Source: Ereboglobus sp. (GTDB taxonomy: Bacteria; Verrucomicrobiota; Verrucomicrobiia; Opitutales; Opitutaceae). From it: a stretch of DNA of 64,000 bases. Made by a program: the position numbers and the translations under genes. The stretch spans positions 313,408-377,407 of the forward strand of contig JARKRC010000063.1 in assembly GCA_029974595.1 (NCBI GenBank). Reading direction: 5' to 3'. Below the pieces are notes generated by a model that was not told the origin of the DNA, made no database searches, and saw only the letters and a program-made list of their open reading frames with translations. This document shows positions 48,926 to 57,934 of the stretch, piece after piece; position 1 is the first letter of the stretch, and every line of letters starts with the position of its first letter.

Positions 48926-49975
48926 ATGTCCGCCACCACTTCACCCTCCGACAACACGCCTCCCCAGCACACCGTCCGCGACTTGCGCTCCAAAGACACG
49001 CCCGCCGGCGCGCCTTTCACGGGGACTTACATCCTCAAACGCGCCGCGGTCAAGACCGCCTCGAACGGCAACCCGTTTCTCTCGCTCGAAATCGGCGACC
49101 GCACGGGCTCGTTCAACGCTAATCTTTTCGGCGACCATCCGCAATTTGACATCATCCGCGCGCTCGCCGAGGGGTCGCCTGTGCGCATCGAGGGTCGCGT
49201 CGATCATTACAACGGACGCCTCTCTCCCAAGCTCCTGAAACTCGTGCCGCTCTCCGAGGACGAACTCGCCGCCGCGCCCGAGCTGCTTGAAAACCTCGTC
49301 GAGACGCCGCCCGAAAACGCCGACGCGCTCTGGACAGAGTTTCAAGGTTACATCGAATCCATCACGCACGACGAACTGCGCATGACGGTGCGCGGCGTGT
49401 TCGAGGAAATCGGCGAGACTTTCCGCGTCTCGTCCGCCGCCGTCGCCATGCACCACGCCTACCGCCACGGGCTCCTCGAACACACCACGCACATGGCCCG
49501 CGCGGCGAAAGCGCTCTTCCCCGTTTACCCCGAAGTGAATGCCGATCTCGCGATGGCCGGCATCCTCCTTCACGACACCGGAAAAACCATCGAATACGAG
49601 GGCGCTTTCGCCACGCGCCGCTCCCGCAAAGGCATCCTCCAAGGCCACGTTGTCCTCGGCTACCAGATCGCGCGCAAGCACGGCCTCAAGGCGCGCCTCA
49701 ACGCCGATCTGCTCGAACGCCTCGAACACATCGTCCTCTCCCATCAGGGCGAACCCGAGTGGGGCGCGGCCATCTACGCCGCCACGCCCGAGGCGGTTTT
49801 TGTTTCGATGGTGGACAATCTCGACGCAAAGATGGGCATGGTGCAGCGCACGCTCCGCCAGGCCGCTCCCGACGACGAATTCTCCGAACGCCTCCCCGGC
49901 CTCAATTCCCAACTCCTCGTCACCCCACCCCTCACGGCCGTCACGCCGGCGGCCAGCGCGCAACCGTCGCAATAA
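48926..49975 (+). CDS. YhaM-like 3'-5' exoribonuclease (OB-fold plus HD domain)
   Basis: A 349-aa protein. An OB-fold nucleic-acid-binding part is at residues about 25-110 (GTYILKRAAVKTASNGNPFLSLEIGDRTGSFNANLF, then GSPVRIEGRVDHYNGRLSPKLLKL). An HD metal-dependent phosphohydrolase part is at about 160-310, with HHAYRHGLLEHTTHMARAA, LHDTGKTIEYE and LSHQGEPEWG. This arrangement is that of YhaM, a 3'-to-5' exoribonuclease also able to act on DNA. The usual family length is about 315 aa; here extra N-terminal and Ala/Pro-rich C-terminal residues are present. It is divergent from the Mod operon and 110 bp upstream of the efflux genes. Its housekeeping role in RNA turnover is inferred. Confidence 0.9.
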   Translation: MSATTSPSDNTPPQHTVRDLRSKDTPAGAPFTGTYILKRAAVKTASNGNPFLSLEIGDRTGSFNANLFGDHPQFDIIRALAEGSPVRIEGRVDHYNGRLSPKLLKLVPLSEDELAAAPELLENLVETPPENADALWTEFQGYIESITHDELRMTVRGVFEEIGETFRVSSAAVAMHHAYRHGLLEHTTHMARAAKALFPVYPEVNADLAMAGILLHDTGKTIEYEGAFATRRSRKGILQGHVVLGYQIARKHGLKARLNADLLERLEHIVLSHQGEPEWGAAIYAATPEAVFVSMVDNLDAKMGMVQRTLRQAAPDDEFSERLPGLNSQLLVTPPLTAVTPAASAQPSQ

Positions 49976-50085
49976 AATGGATGCGGCGTCCTGCCGTCTT
50001 CAGAAAAATCCGGGGAAAGCGTTCCTTAATAAATTCTAAAGGTTCGCTTGTGTATTGTTTGCGCGCATTCAACGCGACCACCGCC

Positions 50086-51570
50086 ATGCGCGCTCATCAC
50101 AAACACACGATCTTTTCGATTTTAACCCGCGGCATCGGCACTGCCTCGCTGCTCCTGCTCGCCTCCTGCGCCACGCCGTCCGGCCCCCGCTCCCTCAGTG
50201 ACTCGACCATCGCCGTTCCGGCATCCTGGCAAAACACATCAGCGGCGAACACCAACCAGCCCGCGCAAACCGCAGCCGCGGACAATTTATCCGCATGGTG
50301 GACGCGGTATAACGACCCCGTGCTGAACCAGCTCATCTCAAACGCGCTCCAAACCAGTCCCGATATCCGCACAGCCCTTTCAAAAATCGCCCAATCACGA
50401 GCCACCCGCGGCGTCACAAAATCGGACCTCCTCCCCAGCCTCTCCGCGGGCGCCTCCGCCGGCACCTCGCGCAAAGAAGACCACACCACTGATCCGCACA
50501 CCACGACCAGCGCGCAAAGCTATTCCGTCTCGCTCGACGCCTCATGGGAGCTCGACCTCTTCGGCAAAAACTACCAGTCGCTCAAGGCCGCCGATGCCGA
50601 TCTTGCGCAGACCGAGCAAAACTTTCACGCCGCGCAAGTCTCCCTCGCCGCCGAAGTCGCCGCCGCCTACGTCTCCCTCCGCTCCTCCGAGACCCAGCTC
50701 GACGTCGTGCAGGAAACACTCCGCACGCGCGCCGAAACCACGCAAATCACCGAATGGCGCGCCCAATCCGGCAGCGCCAGCGCGCTCGAACTCCAGCAAG
50801 CCATCAGCACGCTCGAGCAGGCCCGCGCCTCCATTCCCTCGCTCCAGCAAACAGTCACCCAGACCCGCAACCAGCTCACGCTCCTCTCCGGCCTCGCGCC
50901 TGGCGCGCTCGACAAACTTCTCGCCCCGGCCGCCTCCGCGACTGGCGCCGCATACGTATCACGCATTCCGAAATCGGACACGCCCGCCGTCTCGATCCCC
51001 GCCGACATCCTTCGCCAGCGCCCCGATATCCGCGCCGCCGAATACGGCTTCGCCGCCGCCGTCGCCCGCCTGAAATCCGCCGAGCGCGAACGCCTCCCCT
51101 CGCTCAAGCTCACAGGCTCCCTGAGCCTTGAATCCATCAAGGCCGGGCGCCTCTTCGATCCCTCGACCACCGTTGCCAGCGCCCTCGGCAGCCTCACCGC
51201 GCCGATCTTCGCCGGAGGCCGCATCAAGCAAAACATCGTCATTCAAAACGAACTCACAAAACAGTCCCTCATCGCCTACGAAAGCGCCGTGCTCTCCGCG
51301 CTCACCGACGTCGAAAACGCGCTCGTCTCCCTTCAGCGCAACACCGAGCGCATCTCCATCCTGAACCACGCCGCTGCTGCCGCGCGCGAAGCGGCGGAGC
51401 TCGCCGCCATCCAATACAAGGCCGGACAGGTTGACCTCACCACCGTCCTCGACACCCAACGCACACAACTCTCCCTCGAGGAACAGCAGGTCTCCGCCAC
51501 CGCCGACCACACCACCGCCCAGATCCAGCTCTACAAAGCCCTCGGCGGCGGTTGGACATCCATCAACTGA
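50086..51570 (+). CDS. Outer-membrane efflux lipoprotein (NodT/TolC family)
   Basis: A 494-aa outer-membrane factor of a tripartite exporter. The signal sequence ends in a lipobox LLLASC (LLLLASCATPSG), so a lipid anchor is expected. The typical repeated TolC coiled coils are present: WWTRYNDPVLNQLISNALQTSPDIRTALSKIAQSRA, LDASWELDLFGKNYQSLKAADADLAQTEQ, LRQRPDIRAAEYGFAAAVARLKSAERERLPSLKLTGSL and FAGGRIKQNIVIQNELTKQSLIAYESAVLSALTDVENAL. ATG 50086 is chosen because it directly precedes the signal peptide; the frame is open much further up but without sense. It is followed at 40 nt by the membrane-fusion protein gene. Confidence 0.92.
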   Translation: MRAHHKHTIFSILTRGIGTASLLLLASCATPSGPRSLSDSTIAVPASWQNTSAANTNQPAQTAAADNLSAWWTRYNDPVLNQLISNALQTSPDIRTALSKIAQSRATRGVTKSDLLPSLSAGASAGTSRKEDHTTDPHTTTSAQSYSVSLDASWELDLFGKNYQSLKAADADLAQTEQNFHAAQVSLAAEVAAAYVSLRSSETQLDVVQETLRTRAETTQITEWRAQSGSASALELQQAISTLEQARASIPSLQQTVTQTRNQLTLLSGLAPGALDKLLAPAASATGAAYVSRIPKSDTPAVSIPADILRQRPDIRAAEYGFAAAVARLKSAERERLPSLKLTGSLSLESIKAGRLFDPSTTVASALGSLTAPIFAGGRIKQNIVIQNELTKQSLIAYESAVLSALTDVENALVSLQRNTERISILNHAAAAAREAAELAAIQYKAGQVDLTTVLDTQRTQLSLEEQQVSATADHTTAQIQLYKALGGGWTSIN

Positions 51571-51609
51571 GCCATCCCATCCAAAATCAAATCCTTCTCA
51601 CCACCTGCC

Positions 51610-52917
51610 ATGAAACCGACCGCCACCGAAAAGCCTTCCGACCTCGCCGCCATCCTCGCCAAGGAAGGCGCAAACACGCGCCGCACCTGGCTCATCGCCG
51701 CCGCCGCCATCCTCGTAATCGCGATGGCAGGCGGCGCATGGTATTACTTCGCCGCAAAAAAACGCGCCGCCGAAGCCCCGCCGCCCTTCATAACGGAAAC
51801 ACTCCGCCGCGGAAACATCGCCCTCAACATCACGGCCACCGGCAACCTGGAGCCCACCAACGAAGTCACGGTCGGTTCCGAGCTCTCCGGCACCGTGCTC
51901 GAGGTTTATGTGGATACGAACGACCGCGTCACCAAGGGCCAGCCTCTCCTCAAGCTCGACACCACCAAGCTCGCCCAGCAAACCGAGTCCAGCCGCGCCA
52001 CGCTCGCCTCCGCCAAGGCCGCTCTCGCCCAAAACGAAGCCACGCTCAAGGAAGCCAAGGCCACCCTTGCCCGTCAGCAGGAACTCCAACGCGTCAGCGA
52101 CGGCCGCGTTCCCTCGCGCGCCGACATGGAAGCCGCCGAAGCCGCCGCCGCCCGCGCCGAGGCCAATGTTCTCGCCTCCAAAGCATCCATCAGCCAGGCT
52201 CAGGCCCAGCTCGACATCAACGAAACCGATCTTTCCAAGGCCATTATTAAATCGCCCATCGACGGGATTATTCTCACCCGGTCCATCGAACCCGGCCAGA
52301 CCGTCGCAGCCAGCTTCACCGCGCCCGAGCTCTTCGTCATCGCCGAAAACCTCGAGCATATGAAACTCAATGTCACCATCGCCGAAGCCGACATCGGACG
52401 CGTCGCCGCCGGTCAAAAAGCCACCTTCACCGTGGACGCCTGGCCCGCCCGCACCTACAACGCCAGCGTCACCAAGGTCGCCTACGGTTCCGCCCTCACC
52501 AACAACGTCGTCACCTACAAGACCGAGCTTGAAGTAAGCAACAGCGACCTGAGCCTCCGCCCGGGCATGACCGCCACCGCCGATATCAGCGTGGCCGAAT
52601 CCAAAAATGTCTGGCTCGCCCCCGTGGCCGCCTTCCGCTTTGACCCCGCCACGGCGGCCCCCCGGCAAGGCACTGGCCAGTCGAAATCCTTTACTCAAAG
52701 CCTTGTCCCGATGCCGCCTCGCCGCCAAAGCGGACGCCCCGCAGCCAACGGCGACGCCGCAGGAAAACCTGCCAACGGCACCGCCCGCATTTTCATCCTC
52801 AAGGACGGCCACCCTCAACCTGTCACGGTGCAGGTCGGCCTCTCCGACAGCCGCTACACCGAAATCTCCGGCGACGCCCTCGCCGACGGCATCCAAATCA
52901 TCACCAACGCCCGCTGA
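51610..52917 (+). CDS. Periplasmic adaptor of tripartite efflux (MacA-like membrane-fusion protein)
   Basis: A 435-aa membrane-fusion protein. A single N-terminal transmembrane helix is at residues about 28-48 (WLIAAAAILVIAMAGGAWYYFA). The lipoyl-like half GNIALNITATGNLEPTNEVTVGSELSGTVLEVYVDTNDRVTKGQPLLKLD follows. Then comes a long Ala-rich coiled coil, about 125-200 (ESSRATLASAKAALAQNEATLKEAKATLARQQ), the second lipoyl half with IKSPIDGIILTRSIEPGQTVAAS, and a beta-barrel domain (FTVDAWPARTYNASVTKVAYG). It belongs between the lipoprotein upstream (40 nt) and the MacB-like ABC genes downstream. The substrate is not readable from the sequence; macrolide, peptide or siderophore export are all known for this class. 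Confidence 0.92.
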   Translation: MKPTATEKPSDLAAILAKEGANTRRTWLIAAAAILVIAMAGGAWYYFAAKKRAAEAPPPFITETLRRGNIALNITATGNLEPTNEVTVGSELSGTVLEVYVDTNDRVTKGQPLLKLDTTKLAQQTESSRATLASAKAALAQNEATLKEAKATLARQQELQRVSDGRVPSRADMEAAEAAAARAEANVLASKASISQAQAQLDINETDLSKAIIKSPIDGIILTRSIEPGQTVAASFTAPELFVIAENLEHMKLNVTIAEADIGRVAAGQKATFTVDAWPARTYNASVTKVAYGSALTNNVVTYKTELEVSNSDLSLRPGMTATADISVAESKNVWLAPVAAFRFDPATAAPRQGTGQSKSFTQSLVPMPPRRQSGRPAANGDAAGKPANGTARIFILKDGHPQPVTVQVGLSDSRYTEISGDALADGIQIITNAR

Positions 52918-53060
52918 AAAGTGGGCACTAGAAACCAAGAATTGGAAAAGCAAGTCCGCCACAGCGCACTCCTTTTCAACCGCCCGTAATTTTCATCCCT
53001 CTCGCATCTCACATCCCTTCGCCACGCTTCCTAATTTCTAATTCCTACTTTCTACTTTCC

Positions 53061-53744
53061 ATGCTCATCCAACTCCGCCAGCTCACCAAAACCTACGGGA
53101 CGGGCGACGCCGCCTTCCAGGCGCTGCGCGGCATCGACCTCGACATCAATCGCGGGGAGTTCGTCGCCATCATGGGCCACAGCGGCTCTGGCAAATCCAC
53201 GCTCATGAACATCCTCGGCTGTCTCGACACACCCACAAGCGGCACCTATCGCTACGAGGACATTACCGTCGAAAGGCTCACCGCCGACCAGCGTTCCATC
53301 CTCCGCCGCCATGCCCTCGGCTTCATCTTTCAAGGCTTCAATCTTCTCGCTCGCACCAGCACCGTTGAAAACGTTGAGATCCCCCTCCTCTACCGGGGAT
53401 TGTCCCGGCGCGAACGCCACGAAAAAGCGCTCGCCGCCATCGCCTCCGTCGGCCTTGCGGATAAACTCCGCAACACCCCCGCCGAGCTCTCCGGCGGGCA
53501 GCAACAACGTGTCGCCATCGCCCGTGCCATCGTCACCGAACCCAGCACGCTCTTCGCCGACGAGCCGACCGGCAACCTCGACACCGCCACGACCATTGAA
53601 ATCATGAGGCTCCTCACCCGCCTGAACGCCGAGCGCGGCATCACCGTGATCATGGTCACGCACGAAGACGATGTCGCCGCCCACGCCAAACGCATTGTCC
53701 GCATCAAGGACGGACTGATCGAGTCGGATAATATCCGCTCCTAA
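53061..53744 (+). CDS. ABC transporter ATPase (MacB/LolD type)
   Basis: A 227-aa nucleotide-binding subunit with Walker A GHSGSGKSTLMNILGCLDTPTSG, the Q-loop region FIFQGFNLLARTSTVENVEIPLLYRG, the signature LSGGQQQRVAIARAI, Walker B LFADEPTGNLDTAT and the switch His in VTHEDD. It is the separated ATPase half of a MacB-like transporter; in E. coli the two halves are fused. It is 144 bp downstream of the adaptor and 158 bp upstream of the permease, with a repeat in the latter gap. It powers a type VII ABC mechanotransmission exporter, which pulls on periplasmic parts rather than transporting through the membrane. Confidence 0.93.
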   Translation: MLIQLRQLTKTYGTGDAAFQALRGIDLDINRGEFVAIMGHSGSGKSTLMNILGCLDTPTSGTYRYEDITVERLTADQRSILRRHALGFIFQGFNLLARTSTVENVEIPLLYRGLSRRERHEKALAAIASVGLADKLRNTPAELSGGQQQRVAIARAIVTEPSTLFADEPTGNLDTATTIEIMRLLTRLNAERGITVIMVTHEDDVAAHAKRIVRIKDGLIESDNIRS

Positions 53745-53787
53745 TCGCACCTCCCGCGTCGTTATCGCCACTAACTGCATTTCAAAA

Positions 53788-53897
53788 ATTTTCGATTTTC
53801 GATTCTCGATTTTGGATTGCGCGCTGCCGCGCGGAACCAGAAGCGAGCATGGAGCGAAAGCTCCTAATCGAAAATCGAGAATCCAAAATCGAAAATC
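53788..53897. repeat. Inverted repeat ATTTTCGATTTTCGATTCTC / GAGAATCCAAAATCGAAAAT
   Basis: Arm 1 (53788-53818) and arm 2 (53867-53897) are 31-bp inverse complements with two symmetric C/G differences. Within each arm GATTTTCGATT-type words repeat. They fill most of the gap between the two ABC transporter genes; the start of the permease was set after it, since the codons inside it (RESKIEN) are repeat-derived. Confidence 0.75.
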
Positions 53898-53902
53898 TCC
53901 TC

Positions 53903-55120
53903 ATGCTCTCCACCGCACTCAACGCCCTGCACATCGCGCTCCGCGAGATTCGCCGCAACGTCACCCGCGCCTTTCTCACCATGCTCGGCATCATCATCGG
54001 CGTGGCCGCCGTCATCACCATGGTGACGCTCGGCCAGGGCACAACCAAGGCCGTCGAAAACCAAATCTCCAGCCTCGGCAGCAATCTCCTCATGCTTCGC
54101 CCCGGCGCCGGCTTCGGCCCCCGCCAGCCGAACATTCCCAACTTCATCGAAAGCGACGTCACCGCGATCTCGGAGCAAATTCCCGGCATCGCCGCAATCG
54201 CCCCCGCGCGCGGCGCGTCGATGAGCACGGCCTATCTCCAAAACGCCCGCTCGACCAGCGTCACCGGCACCACCGAGGATTATTTCAGCATCAACAAATG
54301 GACCCTTGCTGACGGTCGGTTTTTCAACATCGCCGATTACCGCGACGGCGCCGCAGTCTGCGTCATCGGCAACACCGTTCGCAAAGAACTCTTCGGCAGC
54401 GCAAACCCCATCGGACAAAAAATCCGCATCGGCAACGCCTCCTGCGAAGTCATCGGACTCCTCGCCCCTAAAGGCCAGATGGGCATGGGAGACCAGGACG
54501 ACACCATCATCGTCCCCCTCACCACCCTCCAACGCCGCCTCACCGGCCACACCGGCGCGCACGACATAACGATGATAAGCATCTCCGCCGAGGACGCCGC
54601 CAGCAGCGACCGCATGATCAGCGAAATCACCTCCCTCATGCGCCAACGCCGCAACCTCCAGCCAAATCAAGACAACAACTTCAACGTCTTCGACACCCGC
54701 CAGATTGCCGAAACCCTCAGCAGCTCCACGCGCATGATGACCATGCTCCTTGCCGCCGTCGCCGGCGTCTCGCTCCTCGTCGGCGGCATCGGCATCATGA
54801 ACATCATGCTCGTCAGCGTAACCGAGCGCACCCGCGAAATCGGCATCCGCCTCGCCATCGGCGCCCGCGCCCGCGAGGTCCTCCTGCAATTCCTCGTCGA
54901 AGCGACGACCATTTCCTGCATCGGCGGTCTCCTCGGCATCGCCCTCGCAGTCGCCCTCTGCTACGGGCTCGGCTCCCTCATCAACGTTCCCGTGGCCTTC
55001 AATCCGCAGATAAACCTGGTCTCATTCATCTTTTCCGCCGCCGTGGGCATCCTCTTCGGATTCACGCCCGCCCGCCGCGCCGCCCGCCTCGATCCCATTG
55101 ACGCGTTGCGGCATGAATAA
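53903..55120 (+). CDS. MacB-like ABC transporter permease (FtsX/MacB_PCD family)
   Basis: A 405-aa permease with the first helix near residues 20-42 (TRAFLTMLGIIIGVAAVITMVTLGQG), then a large periplasmic domain of about 230 residues (VENQISSLGSNLLMLRPGAGFGP...GTTEDYFSINKWTLADGRFFN...VCVIGNTVRKELFG). It ends with three helices (MTMLLAAVAGVSLLVGGIGIMNIMLVSVTERTREIGIRLAIGA, FLVEATTISCIGGLLGIALAVALCYGL, LVSFIFSAAVGILFGFTPARRAARLDPIDALRHE). The ending is diagnostic of the MacB/FtsX type. ATG 53903 is chosen after the inverted repeat; an earlier ATG at 53849 would add repeat-derived residues. It converges on the WYL regulator gene. Confidence 0.93.
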   Translation: MLSTALNALHIALREIRRNVTRAFLTMLGIIIGVAAVITMVTLGQGTTKAVENQISSLGSNLLMLRPGAGFGPRQPNIPNFIESDVTAISEQIPGIAAIAPARGASMSTAYLQNARSTSVTGTTEDYFSINKWTLADGRFFNIADYRDGAAVCVIGNTVRKELFGSANPIGQKIRIGNASCEVIGLLAPKGQMGMGDQDDTIIVPLTTLQRRLTGHTGAHDITMISISAEDAASSDRMISEITSLMRQRRNLQPNQDNNFNVFDTRQIAETLSSSTRMMTMLLAAVAGVSLLVGGIGIMNIMLVSVTERTREIGIRLAIGARAREVLLQFLVEATTISCIGGLLGIALAVALCYGLGSLINVPVAFNPQINLVSFIFSAAVGILFGFTPARRAARLDPIDALRHE

Positions 55121-55159
55121 AAAGCCTGTCCCCGTAAGTTCTCTTCCGAGAAATCCCGG

Positions 55160-55230
55160 GATAAAATCGGGAGTGGCGCGGGCTTCCAGCCCAAGATTGA
55201 GTAGCATGGGCTTCCAGCCCATGGGCTCGG
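55160..55230. repeat. GGGCTTCCAGCCC hairpin pair in convergent intergenic region
   Basis: Two small hairpins share the core GGCTTCCAGCC: GGGCTTCCAGCCC (55180-55192) and CATGGGCTTCCAGCCCATG (55205-55223, 8-bp arms). They lie between the convergent MacB-like permease gene and WYL gene, with TCCCGGGATAAAATCGGGA (55155-55173) before them. They could serve as terminator-like stems for both genes but lack T-tracts. Confidence 0.6.
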
Positions 55231-55279
55231 CAGGATCGGGTGGCATCGGCATCCTGCCCCTTTTCCGCCCCTCCGCCTT

Positions 55280-56341
55280 TCAGCCTTGCCCTCCATGCGC
55301 CCGCGCCATGCGCCGCAGGTCCGCCCGAATCGCCTTCACCAATTCCGGCGGCTCAAGCGCCCGCGCCTCGCCGCAGAATTTCAACACCCAGCGTTTGATT
55401 TCATCGAGATTGGCCACGCGCAACTCCATCTCCATTTCGCCGCCGGGCAGTTCGCGCAGCTTTTGCGTCTTGTGCCATGTGCGCTCCTTTGCCAGTTGCG
55501 CGCCGTATTGCGTGAAACGAATCTGCACGTCCTTTAACTTCGCGCCCTCCTCGCCCGGAAACAGGGCAAAACTGTTGCCAAAGTATTTTTCCGGAGTGAA
55601 CGCGGGGTCGCGCGCAAACGTATGCCCCGTCACCGCAAGGCCTGCCATGCGCGCCAATTTGAACATTCGCAATGCTCCCCTATCCAAATCATGCGCAATC
55701 AGGTAACTCTCGCGGTTCATCCAAGTCAGGTGATACGGCTGTGCATGCCGCCGCTCCGCGTCACAACCCGGCTTCGCATAGTCAAACGCAACGTCGCGAC
55801 GCTCCAGCACCGCCTTGCTGGCAGCCGCATACAAAGCCGGGTCAAGAATGCCAATGCCCTCCGAGCGGAAGGAAACGGCGTCCGTGAAATCCTCCGCCGA
55901 AAAACAAACCTCGTCGCCAAGCATTGATGTGAGCTTTTTGAACGCCGTTTCGAGCACATGCGCATAAGGCGTGCCCTCGTAGCTCTGCAAAGCCTGCCTC
56001 GCCACCAGCAAAGCCATCAATTCCCCCTCCGTGGCTTTCATGAGCGGCATGTCGCTCACCGGCCTCGCATAATAAAAACCCCGCTTCGATTCGTCGTATT
56101 CAATCGGGTAGTTCAACTGATCGCGCATGACCTCCATGTCCCGCCGGATTGTCTTCGGATCCACCTCAAGCCGCTCGGCAAGCGTGATGGCATTGGGATA
56201 TTTCCGCTCGGCAAGAGCAGCGTGGATTTGCTGTATCCTGACAAGAGGCGGCCTCGTTGCCAGCGTGCGTCCTTGCGCTCCGCCCGCGCGGGCGCCCTTG
56301 GGATTTCCGCCCGGACGAATCGATTTGGACTGTTTTTTCAT
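55280..56341 (-). CDS. WYL-domain transcriptional regulator with HTH (YafY-like)
   Basis: A 353-aa regulator. After a basic N-terminus, a winged HTH spans residues about 35-85 (VRIQQIHAALAERKYPNAITLAERLEVDPKTIRRDMEVMRDQLNYPIEYDESKRGFYYA). A WYL ligand-binding region follows, about 165-250, with RRHAQPYHLTWMNRESYLIAHDLDRGALRMFKLARM, in which the usual W-Y-L appears as the variant HLTWMNRESYLIAHD. A WCX-type C-terminus (MEMELRVANLDEIKRWVLKFCGEARALEPPELVKAI) ends it. WYL proteins sense nucleotides or DNA ends and often control defence genes. ATG 56341 is chosen over TTG 56350. The divergent neighbour is a PD-(D/E)XK nuclease; a palindrome between them may be its operator. Confidence 0.92.
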   Translation of the reverse strand: MKKQSKSIRPGGNPKGARAGGAQGRTLATRPPLVRIQQIHAALAERKYPNAITLAERLEVDPKTIRRDMEVMRDQLNYPIEYDESKRGFYYARPVSDMPLMKATEGELMALLVARQALQSYEGTPYAHVLETAFKKLTSMLGDEVCFSAEDFTDAVSFRSEGIGILDPALYAAASKAVLERRDVAFDYAKPGCDAERRHAQPYHLTWMNRESYLIAHDLDRGALRMFKLARMAGLAVTGHTFARDPAFTPEKYFGNSFALFPGEEGAKLKDVQIRFTQYGAQLAKERTWHKTQKLRELPGGEMEMELRVANLDEIKRWVLKFCGEARALEPPELVKAIRADLRRMARAHGGQG

Positions 56342-56366
56342 GATTCTCAAAATAACACCTTACCCT

Positions 56367-56381
56367 GGACAATAATTGTCC
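56367..56381. promoter_or_regulatory. Palindromic operator candidate GGACAATAATTGTCC
   Basis: A perfect 7+1+7 palindrome lies 26 bp upstream of the WYL start, within a wider imperfect inverted repeat (CACCT...CTGG...CCAG-GTG, about 56356-56390). It sits in the 226-bp divergent region shared with the nuclease gene. Autoregulation by the WYL protein is inferred from position. Confidence 0.6.
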
Positions 56382-56567
56382 ATCCAGGTGTGGCAAAGTG
56401 GGCAAATCAAAAACAAGCCAACCCAATCTCAGCGCAACGGCGCAATAGCCGGGAAACCGCAAATTTTATTGACAAGTAATTAATAATCTCACCATTCGTT
56501 TTTATTCCTTGCCAGTTAGATGCCAATTTGACCGAAGCAGACAAACAGCCTTATTTTTCGATTTCTT

Positions 56568-57914
56568 ATGTCCACACCAACCACCTCAGCACTAAAAAGT
56601 TGCAATCCCATTCTGGAAAAACTGATCCCCATTATTGAAAGGGTGAAAGAAAGGGTGAAAAAAAAGCGCCGGGAGAAATCATGTGACTTTAATCTATTTG
56701 ATGTTTTTTCTCCAAAGGAGACGATGCACAGCAAGATTCTGGCCCATCTCTTGGATCCCAACGGAACTCACGGCCAGGGAGATCTATTCCTCCGCGGGTT
56801 CCTGGAAATGAAAAAAATCGACATAGATCCCAAAGAGGGAAACTGGGAGGTCTCCTGTGAAAGCGAACGGATCGACATCTGTCTGGAACGGAAGAACCCG
56901 GAAAGCATTGTTATCATAGAAAACAAATCCCATGGGGCATGCGACCAAAAAAATCAACTATATCGATATTGGCATAGAAAAATGTATTTGGATCGATCGC
57001 ACAAAATCCACGGGGATGAAGAGGCTTTAATAAAATTTTATAAAGAGAATGAGAAGAGGTATAAAATTGTTTATCTGACATGGGACGGCTCAAAAGAGCC
57101 TTCGGAAAATACACTCAAACGCCCGCCCCAAATCAAAGGCAACGCTCCAAAAAAACTGCCATTGGCACCGACACCTCTATCCTTTTCCGACTTGGCGAAC
57201 TGCATTCGCGGCTTGATCAATGAAATACCCGAAGAAAATCACCGGCTTAAAGAATATCTACAACAATATATGGATTACTCATTAAATAAGATAAATAAAA
57301 ACACCATGAGCGCTGAAATAAGAGAATCTAAAATATTTAGCACATTCGAGAAATGGGATACAATTTTATATTTATTCGAAAATCTTGAATCTATACAAGA
57401 TAATTGGTTGGAACATTTTTTTGCCAAACTTAAAGACCTTAAAATCGATCCCCGGTGGGTCGTGGAAACTGCGTTTGATCCCTGGCCTAAGGCCAATCAT
57501 ATTTTTTGGCGCTTGAAAGAGGAAAAATATAAAAATGCCCCTTTGCAGGTTTGCTTGAGTGTAAATCCAGAGTGCGAGGAAGTCACATGGGGCATATCGC
57601 TAACATATGAGCCGGCTGGTATTAGCGAAAGGAAACGAATCGCTCAATCTCTTTGTAAACATGAATATAAAATATTAAGAAACATATTCAAATACATTGA
57701 TACCTCTGATGATACCTCTCTAAAATGGTGGCCCGCATGGTGGATAATATCTTTAAAACCTAGTATTGACCATACTGCTGTCACACCATCTCAATTCTTA
57801 TGGTATTGCGAATATATGTCCAAAGACGTTTTGAGTCAAATGGAGAAAAATTTGAAGAATGTATTTGCGCAAACAGAACTGTTTATTAATCTTATTAAAG
57901 AAATTAAAAAATAA
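56568..57914 (+). CDS. PD-(D/E)XK superfamily nuclease
   Basis: A 448-aa protein of PDDEXK_4 type. The nuclease core is visible in the N-terminal half: SKILAHLLDPNGTHGQGDLFLRGFL, then WEVSCESERIDICLERKNPESIVIIENKSHGACDQKNQLYRYW, where Asp in RIDI and Glu-x-Lys in IIENKS give the D...ExK site. YKIVYLTWDGSKEPSEN follows, and the C-terminal half is helical and not recognised. The gene is much richer in A+T than its neighbours and uses AT-ending codons, a sign of horizontal acquisition. It is divergent from a WYL regulator over a shared palindromic site, so it may be a regulated anti-phage effector; its substrate is unknown. Confidence 0.82.
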   Translation: MSTPTTSALKSCNPILEKLIPIIERVKERVKKKRREKSCDFNLFDVFSPKETMHSKILAHLLDPNGTHGQGDLFLRGFLEMKKIDIDPKEGNWEVSCESERIDICLERKNPESIVIIENKSHGACDQKNQLYRYWHRKMYLDRSHKIHGDEEALIKFYKENEKRYKIVYLTWDGSKEPSENTLKRPPQIKGNAPKKLPLAPTPLSFSDLANCIRGLINEIPEENHRLKEYLQQYMDYSLNKINKNTMSAEIRESKIFSTFEKWDTILYLFENLESIQDNWLEHFFAKLKDLKIDPRWVVETAFDPWPKANHIFWRLKEEKYKNAPLQVCLSVNPECEEVTWGISLTYEPAGISERKRIAQSLCKHEYKILRNIFKYIDTSDDTSLKWWPAWWIISLKPSIDHTAVTPSQFLWYCEYMSKDVLSQMEKNLKNVFAQTELFINLIKEIKK

Positions 57915-57934
57915 AAATCCCGCACCCGACGCCG

